A stretch of 33,920 nucleotides of DNA from assembly GCF_000765145.1 (NCBI RefSeq), contig NZ_JMGA01000060.1:1-33920 (forward strand), written 5' to 3'. How positions within the stretch are numbered: position 1 is the first letter of the stretch; every line of letters begins with the position of its first letter. This DNA comes from Desulfosporosinus sp. HMP52. Its GTDB lineage: Bacteria; Bacillota; Desulfitobacteriia; Desulfitobacteriales; Desulfitobacteriaceae. The position numbers and the translations under genes are program-made. Below are positions 23,957-31,436 of this stretch, piece after piece. A model generated the notes under the pieces. That model was not told the origin of the DNA and did not search any database. It saw only the letters and a program-made list of their open reading frames with translations.

Positions 23957-24943
23957 ATGAAATTCAACATCCACAGAAATGTTTCGGTTAGAAATGTTGT
24001 ACAATTCCTCTTTGCTGCTATAGTACTGTATATCGGAGTAGTCTTTGTCATTTTTACTGAACAACTGGCTAATAACTCAGCTTTAACAGTTTCTAGGCCG
24101 GCGGGAGTAGAGGGGTTTTTGCCAATCAGTGCTCTAGTCGGTTTGAAGGCATGGGTTGCGACTGGGAGATTCGATCCTATTCATCCGGCAGGGTTAGTGA
24201 TATTCCTGGCAGCCATCACTCTATCAGTGATATTCAAACGATCCTTCTGTGCTTGGATTTGTCCCATTGGAACACTTTCAGAGGGACTAGCCCAAATCGG
24301 CAAACAGATTTTCGGGAGAAATTTTCAGATTCCTAACTGGTTAGACCTTTGTTTGCGATCGCTCAAATACATCCTCTTGTCCATCTTCATTGCGGGTATT
24401 TTATTCATGATGAACGGTTCAGAAGCCATTTCTTTTATGTACACTCCTTATAATATTTTAGCCGATGTGAAGATGCTGTCTTTCTTCCGTAATCTGGGCA
24501 TCGTAGGGATGAGTGTAATCGGACTTATTGTTTTATTATCGATTTTCTTTGAAAACTTTTGGTGTCGTTATTTATGTCCTTACGGAGGACTTTTAGGACT
24601 ATTCAGCCTACTCAGTCCCTTCAAAATCACGCGTAATAAAGAATCCTGCGTTCATTGCGGAAAATGTAACGCAAGTTGTCCGAACCGGGTGCTTGTTGAG
24701 AAGGCAGAGAGGGTATGGTCTCCGGAATGTACGGGATGCTTAAATTGTGTGCAAAAATGCCCTGTGAATGATACTCTCAAGTTTCAAGCTGTTACTGGTC
24801 GAAATTTTCTGTCCCCGCAAAATTTGGCAGTAGGAGTTTTGACTCTGTGGTTTTTGATTATCGGTTTGGCAATTGTGACTGGACATTGGGAGTCAAAAAT
24901 ATCGATAACGGTTTATCAGGAACTGCTTTCCAAAGTGAATTAA
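23957..24943 (+). CDS. Membrane polyferredoxin (NapH/CcoG-like 4Fe-4S protein)
   Basis: 328 aa. Membrane helices at ~17-37, ~70-90, ~135-157, ~175-197 and ~300-320. Two CxxxCP membrane motifs (CAWICPIGTLSEG and CRYLCPYGGLLGLFS) and two cytoplasmic [4Fe-4S] motifs (CVHCGKCNASCP, CTGCLNCVQKCP) match the NapH/NosR/CcoG group. Such proteins pass electrons between the quinone pool and a periplasmic or cytoplasmic partner. Start ATG 23957, 5 nt after GGGGGCC; the upstream TTG overlaps this site. No partner reductase is adjacent, so the redox partner is unknown. It is 393 nt upstream of pylT and not clearly part of that system. Confidence 0.88.
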   Translation: MKFNIHRNVSVRNVVQFLFAAIVLYIGVVFVIFTEQLANNSALTVSRPAGVEGFLPISALVGLKAWVATGRFDPIHPAGLVIFLAAITLSVIFKRSFCAWICPIGTLSEGLAQIGKQIFGRNFQIPNWLDLCLRSLKYILLSIFIAGILFMMNGSEAISFMYTPYNILADVKMLSFFRNLGIVGMSVIGLIVLLSIFFENFWCRYLCPYGGLLGLFSLLSPFKITRNKESCVHCGKCNASCPNRVLVEKAERVWSPECTGCLNCVQKCPVNDTLKFQAVTGRNFLSPQNLAVGVLTLWFLIIGLAIVTGHWESKISITVYQELLSKVN

Positions 24944-25336
24944 AAAATTTGTTTTGACACCTTTCATAGAATTAGAAACTAGGCGATTCGGACTTGAGGT
25001 TTAATAATATTACTCCGAGAAAGAACTTGTAGTGTCGCAAAACAATAATAAGACTCATAAGTCATGAATGACTGAGAAAAGTCCTTCGTGACTTGAATTA
25101 TTGTATTAGTGTAAGATAAAATAGAATTTAGTTGAAGGTTGCTTCTTAGGGTTTCAGCCAAACTAGTGATTATTAGGCTGAAATCCAAAGGAAATGCTGT
25201 AAAGTGCACACTAAACAAGGCTAAGATTGTAAACAAAGGGTTTGCGAATTTATATTTATCTAACCACAGAATTGGCATGTAATTTGCAATGATAAATGAA
25301 TGTATTTCATGCGAGTTCTTGAAGTCATTTTTAAAT
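24944..25336 (+). promoter_or_regulatory. Upstream region of pylT with candidate activator site
   Basis: About 390 nt without a gene on the plus strand. It holds the sigma-54 promoter (separate entry) and, ~200 nt upstream of it, a perfect palindrome AGTCAT-GA-ATGACT (25060-25073), the right distance for an enhancer-type activator site. The minus-strand open frame running through it also crosses pylT and lacks family sequence, so I do not call it. No match to the palindrome is obvious upstream of pylB, so its role is a guess. Confidence 0.4.
25272..25288 (+). promoter_or_regulatory. Sigma-54 promoter of pylT-pylSc
   Basis: TTGGCATGTAATTTGCA fits the -24/-12 consensus TGGCAC-N5-TTGCA: GG at 25274-25275, GC at 25286-25287, exactly 10 nt between. 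Predicted transcription start is ~25299, 38 nt before pylT. The same element, differing in one base, precedes pylB. Confidence 0.85.
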
Positions 25337-25408
25337 GGGGGGTAGATCGGATTGATCGCGTGGACTCTAAATCCGCGTAGGCGGGTGAAACTCCCGTACT
25401 CCTCGCCA
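25337..25408 (+). tRNA. pylT: tRNA-Pyl, amber suppressor (CTA anticodon)
   Basis: Cloverleaf: acceptor GGGGGGT (25337-25343) with ACTCCTC (25398-25404), discriminator G, CCA encoded (25406-25408). The D-arm is tiny (GATC/GATC, loop GGATT); one base separates it from a six-pair anticodon stem CGTGGA/TCCGCG; the loop CTCTAAA gives CTA (25367-25369), which reads UAG. The variable loop is 3 nt. These are the diagnostic oddities of bacterial tRNA-Pyl, and the sequence resembles the Desulfitobacterium version. It lies 24 nt before pylSc in the same transcript. Confidence 0.96.
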
Positions 25409-25432
25409 ATATTATCAGGGGGGAAACTGAGA

Positions 25433-26266
25433 GTGAGCATTACATGGACACCCATCCAAAAACAACGATTACAAGAACTTAATGCTAGTGAAGTACTGCA
25501 AGAAATGTGTTTTGAGTCTCATCAAGAACGGGATCGTGCTTATCAGGAACAGGAACATCTCCTGGTAATTAGAGGAAAACAAAAGTTACAAGAATTGTTA
25601 GAAACTAATCGGCGTCCGTCTTTAAGTGTACTTGAACAACAGCTTGTAGAAGCTTTGACACAGGAGGGATTTGTCCAAGTAGTCACTCCCACGATCATTT
25701 CTAAAACCGCCCTAGCAAAAATGTCCGTCTCGGATGATCATCCGCTTTTCTCGCAAGTTTTTTGGCTTGATTCAAAGCGATGTTTACGTCCCATGCTGGC
25801 TCCAAATCTATATACCCTCTGGAGAGATCTTTTGCGTTTATGGGAAAAACCAATCAGGATCTTTGAAATAGGGACTTGCTATAGGAAGGAATCGAAAGGT
25901 TCCTTGCATCTGAATGAGTTTACAATGCTGAACCTAACGGAATTAGGATTGCCGCTTGATCAGAGGCATCAAAGATTAAAAGAACTTGCTGCATTGGTTA
26001 TGAACACAGTGGGAATTGATGATTACCAACTAGAGTCGGAATCTTCGGTTGTTTATGGAGATACCTTAGATGTTGTTAAGGGTATTGAATTAGGCTCAAG
26101 TGCTATGGGTCCTCATGTCCTAGATGATCAATGGGGAATTTTTGATCCATGGGTTGGTATAGGGTTTGGATTAGAGCGATTACTGATGATTAAAGAGGGA
26201 TCCCAAAATGTCCAAAGCATGGGTAGGAGCCTTACGTATCTAAATGGTGTACGGTTAAATATCTAA
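25433..26266 (+). CDS. pylSc: Pyrrolysyl-tRNA synthetase, catalytic (C-terminal) domain protein
   Basis: 277 aa. The class II synthetase core is clear: LLELEE-type helix (SLSVLEQQLVEAL), FVQVVTPTIISK, LRPMLAPNLYTLWRDLLRLW (motif 2 region), IFEIGTCYRKES, HLNEFTMLNL and the motif 3 GIGFGLERLLMI. As in other bacteria, the tRNA-binding N-terminal domain is a separate gene (pylSn, 30928). It attaches pyrrolysine to tRNA-Pyl. Start GTG 25433 after CAGGGGGG; the product then begins SITWTPIQKQRLQELNASE, aligning with the family N-terminus. In-frame starts upstream fall inside pylT. Confidence 0.95.
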   Translation: MSITWTPIQKQRLQELNASEVLQEMCFESHQERDRAYQEQEHLLVIRGKQKLQELLETNRRPSLSVLEQQLVEALTQEGFVQVVTPTIISKTALAKMSVSDDHPLFSQVFWLDSKRCLRPMLAPNLYTLWRDLLRLWEKPIRIFEIGTCYRKESKGSLHLNEFTMLNLTELGLPLDQRHQRLKELAALVMNTVGIDDYQLESESSVVYGDTLDVVKGIELGSSAMGPHVLDDQWGIFDPWVGIGFGLERLLMIKEGSQNVQSMGRSLTYLNGVRLNI

Positions 26267-26342
26267 TTCTTTTGCCAGCAGAGTTCGGAATTTGAGTTGT
26301 GTGTTTGAGAAAATTCTAATTTGAACGGGAGGATCTATAATT

Positions 26343-27296
26343 ATGCATGAACAAGTTATGATCGAACCCTCCATATCCAAGGAACATATCGGACGCATCT
26401 ACAAAATGATCAGCGAGATTCCCTTTTTTAACGAATCCCGAATTAGTGAAATTGAAATTTTGCCCGGAGGATTAACCAATAGCAATTATAAGGTAACAAT
26501 TGGTGGAGTTACATATGCTGTGAGGCTCGCGGGAGCAGGTACGATGGAATACTTAAATCGTCCGGCAGAAAAGCATAATGCGCAATTAATGGCTGATATT
26601 CAGATTAGTGCCCCGATTATTTATTATGATGAAACTACGGGAAACCAGGTGTGTAAGTATATTGATGATTGTAAAACCTTACATATACCGGATTTTAAAG
26701 AACAACAACAATATCTGAGTATGGCGGCCCAAGTGTTCAAAAAGTATCACGATTGTCAAAAGGAATTTATCTCGGTCTTTAACCCATTAAAAGAAATTGA
26801 TGCTTACATTAAGTTATTGGCAGAAAAGAATTCAGAATTTTATGAAGGTGCTGAAACTATGGAGAAAAAAGTCGAGGAAATCAAAGAACTCTTTAGAAAA
26901 AATCCTCCGCCTCAAGCACCTTGCCATAATGACCCACTTTGTGAAAACTGGTTAGATGATAAAAAGAACTTCTATCTTATTGACTGGGAGTATGGCGGAA
27001 TGAACGATCCGCTGTTTGATCTAGGAGCATTGGCAATAGAAGCAGAATTAACTGATGAGCAAGAACGTTTCTTCTTGAAAGAGTACTATGGTGGGGATTT
27101 GACAGATAAGCAAATCGGATCCCTGATAATCAACAAATTTTTATGTGATGCTTTATGGTCATATTGGGCAGTACTCCAAATTGCCATGGGCAAGTCAAAA
27201 GAAGATTATTGGCCATATGGATTAAATAGATTTAATAGAGCTTATGCATTAATTCACGATGGAAGCCTAGATCGAGCTATTAAAGCTAACCAATAA
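26343..27296 (+). CDS. Choline/ethanolamine kinase-like phosphotransferase
   Basis: 317 aa of the choline kinase/APH fold. The Brenner motif reads CHNDPLCENWLDD (His195, Asp197) and the metal-binding Asp is in LIDWEYGGMNDPLFDLG (Asp214), closest to LicA-type choline kinases; ILPGGLTNSNYKV is the nucleotide loop. It would phosphorylate a small alcohol or amine such as choline or thiamine. Its place, 76 nt after pylSc and before a terminator, puts it in the pylT-pylSc transcript. Choline is a source of trimethylamine, so a link to the MttB substrate is tempting but unproven. Start ATG 26343 after GGGAGGA. Confidence 0.85.
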   Translation: MHEQVMIEPSISKEHIGRIYKMISEIPFFNESRISEIEILPGGLTNSNYKVTIGGVTYAVRLAGAGTMEYLNRPAEKHNAQLMADIQISAPIIYYDETTGNQVCKYIDDCKTLHIPDFKEQQQYLSMAAQVFKKYHDCQKEFISVFNPLKEIDAYIKLLAEKNSEFYEGAETMEKKVEEIKELFRKNPPPQAPCHNDPLCENWLDDKKNFYLIDWEYGGMNDPLFDLGALAIEAELTDEQERFFLKEYYGGDLTDKQIGSLIINKFLCDALWSYWAVLQIAMGKSKEDYWPYGLNRFNRAYALIHDGSLDRAIKANQ

Positions 27297-27354
27297 TAAG
27301 TAGCTTTGTAGACTATACATCTTTACTCACATCTAAATCTCTGAATTATTTAAA

Positions 27355-27385
27355 GGTCCGGTGTAAAAACCGGGCCAATTTTTTC
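27355..27385 (+). terminator. Terminator of pylT-pylSc-kinase
   Basis: GGTCCGGT (27355-27362) pairs with ACCGGGCC (27369-27376, one G-T pair), followed by six T (27379-27384). Confidence 0.85.
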
Positions 27386-27591
27386 TACCCTTTGAGACCA
27401 ATGATGTTCAGAATAATAAGTTAATAGTGACTTATATAGAGTGCCTACAGACTCGAATACTAACATTTTAACCTCTTCAAAATAGGATTGAGTTACTTTA
27501 TATGGGGAAATGGAAGGATAGCGAACCGTCGAATCCTTTTCACAGAAGGCTTATCAGTAAACTTAGATAAACTTAAATTTTCCGCAATGAA
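27386..27591 (+). promoter_or_regulatory. Region upstream of the pylB promoter
   Basis: No gene supported. It contains an imperfect inverted repeat ATAAGT..ACTTAT (27416-27435), ~175 nt upstream of the sigma-54 promoter, a possible activator site. TGACTT occurs here and upstream of pylT, but a shared operator is not proven. Confidence 0.35.
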
Positions 27592-27608
27592 TTGGCATGG
27601 AATTTGCA
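27592..27608 (+). promoter_or_regulatory. Sigma-54 promoter of pylBCDSn
   Basis: TTGGCATGGAATTTGCA: GG at 27594-27595 and GC at 27606-27607 with the required 10 nt between. It differs from the pylT promoter by one base. Predicted transcript start ~27619, leaving a ~117-nt leader before pylB. Confidence 0.85.
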
Positions 27609-27735
27609 TCTGTAAATTAGTCATTATAAGATCTGAGGATAAATCTATAAATAAAGCATTAAAGTACAAAGAACAGTTCATGTGTAGCTCAACCTAAATT
27701 ATGTAGTATACTTAACAAAAAAAGAAGGTGACTAA

Positions 27736-28824
27736 ATGGCAGTGGATTTGGCAACTTCAACATTAGATGAAATATTAGGAAAAGCAGCTAAGGAAATTCC
27801 TCTAAAGCGTAATGAACTTCTCTTTTTGTTACAAGTATCAGATCATAAAGATGTTGCAAAGGTCTTTAAAACAGCTAGATCCCTTAGAGAACGTTACTTT
27901 AAGAATAAGATATTCACATATGGCTTCGTATATTTCTCTACTTACTGTCGTAACGAATGTGCTTTTTGTTTATATCGAAAGTCAAACAATACCCTCCAAC
28001 GTTACCGTAAAACAGATATGGAAATTATGAAAACCGCCCTTAGTCTGGTAGAGGCAGGTGTAAACTTAATAGATTTAACCATGGGAGAAGATCCATTCTT
28101 TTTTATGAACCAAGGTGCAGGATTTGCCCGTATGGTTAGAACTGTTGAGATGATAAAAAAGAGTACTAATATCCCTATTATGCTTTCAGCTGGGGTTGTT
28201 CCGGAAGATATCCTCATTGAGTTTAAAGAGGCCGGCGTTGATTGGTATGCAACTTACCAGGAAACTCATAACCCGGAATTATACAGCAAGCTAAGACTCG
28301 GACAAGATTTTGAGGAACGCATGGAGAGAAAACGAGCAGCCAAACAAATAGGACTTCTCCTTGAAGAAGGTTTACTAACTGGAGTCGGAGATACTGACGC
28401 AGACTTAGTTGATTCACTGGAGGAAATGCGCAAGCTGAGTTCAGATCAAGTAAGAATAATGAGCTTCATTCCTCAAAAAGACACTCCTATGCAAAACTTT
28501 TCCCAAGTATCTCGGGCAAAAGAACTCCTTGTAATTGCTGTCATGCGCCTTGTGTTCCCGGATCGCTTGATACCGGCCTCGTTGGATGTTGATGGGTTAA
28601 ATGGCCTAGCAGAACGACTTAACGCAGGAGCGAATGTTGTTACTTCAATTATTCCGCCAGAATCGGGCTTAGCCGGAGTCTCTAATCAATCCTTAGACAT
28701 CGAAGATGGAAACAGAACACTAGGTAAGATTGCTCCTATCTTAGAAGAGTGTGGGCTTGTTTTGGCAAGCCGTGATGATTACGAAGAATGGATTCAACAG
28801 AGAAAAGAACTTTTTGCTATTTAG
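27736..28824 (+). CDS. pylB: 3-methylornithine synthase PylB (radical SAM)
   Basis: 362 aa. The radical SAM cluster motif CRNECAFC (Cys71, 75, 78) follows FTYGFVYFSTY; the rest (NLIDLTMGEDPFFF, YQETHNPELYSKLRLGQDF, MSFIPQKDTPM) matches PylB. It isomerises L-lysine to (3R)-3-methyl-D-ornithine. Start ATG 27736 after AGAAGGTG. The stop is TAG (28822-28824), the codon this cluster decodes as pyrrolysine. Reading through it would add only eight codons before another TAG-TAA pair (28846-28851), so damage would be small. pylC begins 14 nt later. Confidence 0.95.
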   Translation: MAVDLATSTLDEILGKAAKEIPLKRNELLFLLQVSDHKDVAKVFKTARSLRERYFKNKIFTYGFVYFSTYCRNECAFCLYRKSNNTLQRYRKTDMEIMKTALSLVEAGVNLIDLTMGEDPFFFMNQGAGFARMVRTVEMIKKSTNIPIMLSAGVVPEDILIEFKEAGVDWYATYQETHNPELYSKLRLGQDFEERMERKRAAKQIGLLLEEGLLTGVGDTDADLVDSLEEMRKLSSDQVRIMSFIPQKDTPMQNFSQVSRAKELLVIAVMRLVFPDRLIPASLDVDGLNGLAERLNAGANVVTSIIPPESGLAGVSNQSLDIEDGNRTLGKIAPILEECGLVLASRDDYEEWIQQRKELFAI

Positions 28825-28838
28825 AAAGGGGCCCAGAG

Positions 28839-30023
28839 GTGCGAGTAGTAATTGTAGGAGGAAAGCTCCAAGGATTAGAGGCAGCTTACTTGGCAAAAAA
28901 AGCCGGTTGGGAAGTTGTTCTGGTTGATAAAAATGAGTGGGTGCCGGCAGCAGAATTGTGTGAACAATTCTATAGGGTGGATGTAACAAAAAATGCATGG
29001 ACTCCATTTTTGAAAGATATAGATCTCATTATTCCTGCTTTGGAAAATTTAGAGGCCTTAGATAGTTTAGTTCGCAGTGCTCATAATGCACATATTCCCT
29101 TGCTTTTTGATAGCAAGGCATATAGGATTTCTTCTTCGAAAATCAGTTCAAATGAAATGTTCGCCCGTACAGGGGTTCCAAGGCCAATCCCTTGGCCGGA
29201 ATGTGGATTTCCTGTAATCCTCAAGCCATCCGGAGCAAGTGGAAGTGAGGGAGTCCGCCTGGTAAAAAGTTCTCTAGAATTTAAGAATTTGCTTGATAAG
29301 GGACTAACAGACTGGGTCATAGAAGAGTATTTGGAAGGGCCATCCTACTCATTAGAAGTCATTGGCTATGGGGGAGTCTATAAAGTCCTCCACATTACTG
29401 AACTTCACATGGATGAAATATATGATTGTAAACGAGTTATTGGCTCCGCAATATTATCCGATGAACTCAGAAATGAATTTGAACAAATTGGCATGAACCT
29501 AGCGCGAACTCTTAAGTTAAACGGGATCATGGATATTGAGACAATCTTGCATAAAGGCAAATTAAAAGTTCTGGAGATTGATGCCCGACTTCCCAGCCAA
29601 ACTCCTATTGCTGTGTTTCATTCAACGGGTGTTAATATGTTGAAGGTTTTAGGAGAAGCATTTGTCCATAAAGTGCCCTGGACTGAGTTTAAAATAAACG
29701 AAAAATTCGGTGTGATCTTCGAACACATCCATGTCACCGACGATAGTCTTGAAATATGCGGCGAGCATATCATGGCCGACGCAGGGCCACTTCACCTCTA
29801 TCCGGATTTCTTTGGAGCAGATGAAGCTATTTCGAACTATATTCCGGGTAAGACTGACTGGGTAGCTACACTAATAATAAAAGGAAAAAACCTACAAGCT
29901 GCCTGGAAACAACGTGAGGTTGTTATCCAATCTATAAAAAACGCATGGGGAATCCGACATTATTATGACAGAGATCCGAATTATGCGGAACAAGCTGACA
30001 GAATATATGCCTCAGGGAGTTGA
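28839..30023 (+). CDS. pylC: Pyrrolysine biosynthesis ligase PylC (ATP-grasp)
   Basis: 394 aa. N-terminal Rossmann-like VVIVGGKLQGLEAAYLAKKAG, then an ATP-grasp core (FPVILKPSGASGSEGVRLVK, WVIEEYLEGPSYSLEVIGYG, LKVLEIDARLPSQTPIAVFHSTG). It joins 3-methyl-D-ornithine to the epsilon amine of lysine using ATP. Start taken at GTG 28839, 7 nt after AAAGGGG, because the conserved protein begins MRVVIVGG; the ATG at 28788 would put 17 odd residues ahead and overlap pylB. Ends TGA 6 nt before pylD. Confidence 0.93.
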   Translation: MRVVIVGGKLQGLEAAYLAKKAGWEVVLVDKNEWVPAAELCEQFYRVDVTKNAWTPFLKDIDLIIPALENLEALDSLVRSAHNAHIPLLFDSKAYRISSSKISSNEMFARTGVPRPIPWPECGFPVILKPSGASGSEGVRLVKSSLEFKNLLDKGLTDWVIEEYLEGPSYSLEVIGYGGVYKVLHITELHMDEIYDCKRVIGSAILSDELRNEFEQIGMNLARTLKLNGIMDIETILHKGKLKVLEIDARLPSQTPIAVFHSTGVNMLKVLGEAFVHKVPWTEFKINEKFGVIFEHIHVTDDSLEICGEHIMADAGPLHLYPDFFGADEAISNYIPGKTDWVATLIIKGKNLQAAWKQREVVIQSIKNAWGIRHYYDRDPNYAEQADRIYASGS

Positions 30024-30028
30024 TCATC

Positions 30029-30847
30029 TTGACAAGACTAAAGCACGAAGACGTTGTTGAAATTCCTACAACCCTAGAAGACTATGACCAACAATTGATT
30101 AGGAAAACAGGTTGTTCGCTGAAAGAGCTTGCTGCGAGAGCCGCAGGGTTTCACTCAAATATTGAAGTAAATCATCAAGCAAAGGTGGCAGTAGTTCCGA
30201 TGTCTTGTGGGCAAGGCATCATCGAGGGTTTTGCGGAATCCGTAGCTGGAATAATCAGCTATCTAGGCTTTAAGGCATTTACAACTAAGAGTTGGGATGC
30301 CGGTGGAATTGCGGAGGCAATCCAAGAGGGTGCCGAAGTGTTATTTATGGCAGATGATGAACGTTTTGTCGCTGTAAATGTACGCACAGCTAAGGTCTCT
30401 GATAATGGTGAGGCTACAGGCAGAGGATATGCCGCTGGACTTGAACGTATGAGTAACGGCTTAGAAGGTAAAAAGGTATTAGTGCTTGGAGCTGGACCGG
30501 TTGGCGTCGGGGCAGCTATTGCCCTGGCTCGTTTCAGAGCTGAGGTTGGAGTTTATGATATTGAGAAAGAACCAAGGGAAAGACTCCAAGCAACTTTAAG
30601 AAAGCTGGGTTATAGGGTAACTATCGAGACTGATCTAAATGTTGCCTTGAACCATTATCAAAACATAGTTGATGCTTGTCCGGCTGAAAATATTATTTTA
30701 TTAGAACATATCACTGACAATACAAGAATTGCGGCTCCCGGTATTCCTCTTGGTGTCGAGGCTGCCGGTCTGGAAAAGGTCTCTACTAGATTACTTCATG
30801 ACCCCCTGCATATAGGCGTGGCCACCATGATGTTCGATGTACTGTAG
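30029..30847 (+). CDS. pylD: Pyrrolysine synthase PylD (dehydrogenase)
   Basis: 272 aa. An N-terminal helical part (LIRKTGCSLKELAARAAG) precedes AVVPMSCGQGIIEGFAESVAGI, which holds the substrate site, and a C-terminal Rossmann domain with VLGAGPVGVGAAIALARF (NAD binding). It oxidises the methylornithyl-lysine dipeptide, after which the ring closes to give pyrrolysine. Start TTG 30029, 9 nt after CAGGGAG; a TTG at 30020 is inside that site. Ends in TAG (30845-30847), where read-through would meet TGA after two codons. Confidence 0.93.
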   Translation: MTRLKHEDVVEIPTTLEDYDQQLIRKTGCSLKELAARAAGFHSNIEVNHQAKVAVVPMSCGQGIIEGFAESVAGIISYLGFKAFTTKSWDAGGIAEAIQEGAEVLFMADDERFVAVNVRTAKVSDNGEATGRGYAAGLERMSNGLEGKKVLVLGAGPVGVGAAIALARFRAEVGVYDIEKEPRERLQATLRKLGYRVTIETDLNVALNHYQNIVDACPAENIILLEHITDNTRIAAPGIPLGVEAAGLEKVSTRLLHDPLHIGVATMMFDVL

Positions 30848-30871
30848 GGGATTTGAAAAAGTACTCTAACT

Positions 30872-30903
30872 AGAGTTTTATGACAGAGTTTTATGACAGA
30901 GTT
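30872..30903 (+). repeat. 13-bp tandem repeat before pylSn
   Basis: AGAGTTTTATGAC occurs twice in tandem (30872-30884, 30885-30897), then a partial third AGAGTT. Each copy carries an ATG; the first is not in a good translation context. It lies just upstream of the pylSn ribosome binding site. Confidence 0.9.
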
Positions 30904-30927
30904 GCAGGACACGTTAGGAGTGATGTC

Positions 30928-31251
30928 ATGACAGCAGATGCAACCAAAAAGAAACGTTATTATCGCAAGAATGTGGATTTTTTTAAATTTGTAGAAAAGT
31001 TAAAGCTTTGGCCCTCTAGAAGTGGTACGTTACATGGCGTAAAAAGTATGACAATAAGAGGAAATACGGCGGAGATCGTGACCCATTGCAACGAAAGATT
31101 TCAAATTTACAATTCTAAACACAGTCGGGCGGCTCGTTGTCTTCGCAATAAATTATTTTTTCGTGCTTGCACTACCTGCAAAATTCCTGAGTGGAAGTTG
31201 GAAAAGTATTCATCGACTCACGTAAATCAAAATTATGGATCTCGCTTATAA
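30928..31251 (+). CDS. pylSn: Pyrrolysyl-tRNA synthetase, N-terminal tRNA-binding domain protein
   Basis: 107 aa. The core KKRYYRKNVDFFKFVEKLKLWPSR-SGTLHG, CNERF and SKHSRAARCLRNK, ending IPEWKLEKYSSTHV, is the PylSn family, which binds tRNA-Pyl tightly as a partner of PylSc. Start ATG 30928, 7 nt after AGGAG; an in-frame ATG at 30880, within the tandem repeat, would add 16 residues without family similarity. It sits at the end of pylB-C-D-Sn; hairpins follow before mttC. Confidence 0.93.
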   Translation: MTADATKKKRYYRKNVDFFKFVEKLKLWPSRSGTLHGVKSMTIRGNTAEIVTHCNERFQIYNSKHSRAARCLRNKLFFRACTTCKIPEWKLEKYSSTHVNQNYGSRL

Positions 31252-31298
31252 AAGGGAAGTCTTTTACGACTAATAATCATTCACCAAAGAGAAATAAT

Positions 31299-31336
31299 GC
31301 TTGTTCATGATTCAGAACTGCAAGAGCAAGCTTTAT
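31299..31336 (+). terminator. Hairpin after pylSn
   Basis: GCTTGTTC (31299-31306) pairs with GAGCAAGC (31324-31331; one G-T pair), followed by TTTATT. A candidate terminator after pylBCDSn. Confidence 0.55.
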
Positions 31337-31340
31337 TATA

Positions 31341-31373
31341 AAAAACCTTGCCCAATATAGCTGAAGGTTTTTC
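31341..31373 (+). terminator. Second hairpin between pylSn and mttC
   Basis: AAAAACCTT (31341-31349) pairs with AAGGTTTTT (31364-31372), loop 14 nt; the stem's 3' side is T-rich. With the preceding hairpin it would limit, or regulate, read-through from the pyl genes into mttCB. No separate promoter for mttC is evident to me. Confidence 0.6.
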
Positions 31374-31436
31374 TCAAGGGCTAACTCTTAGTGTGTTTAT
31401 GTCTTTATAACTTGAAAAAGAGGAGGAGTTTAAGGA

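Noticed and set aside
24979-25455. 158-codon open frame on the minus strand over pylT
   Set aside because: It crosses a perfect tRNA gene, has no ribosome binding site and no family sequence.
27488-27697. 69-codon open frame upstream of pylB
   Set aside because: It contains the sigma-54 promoter, lacks a ribosome binding site and looks like no protein.
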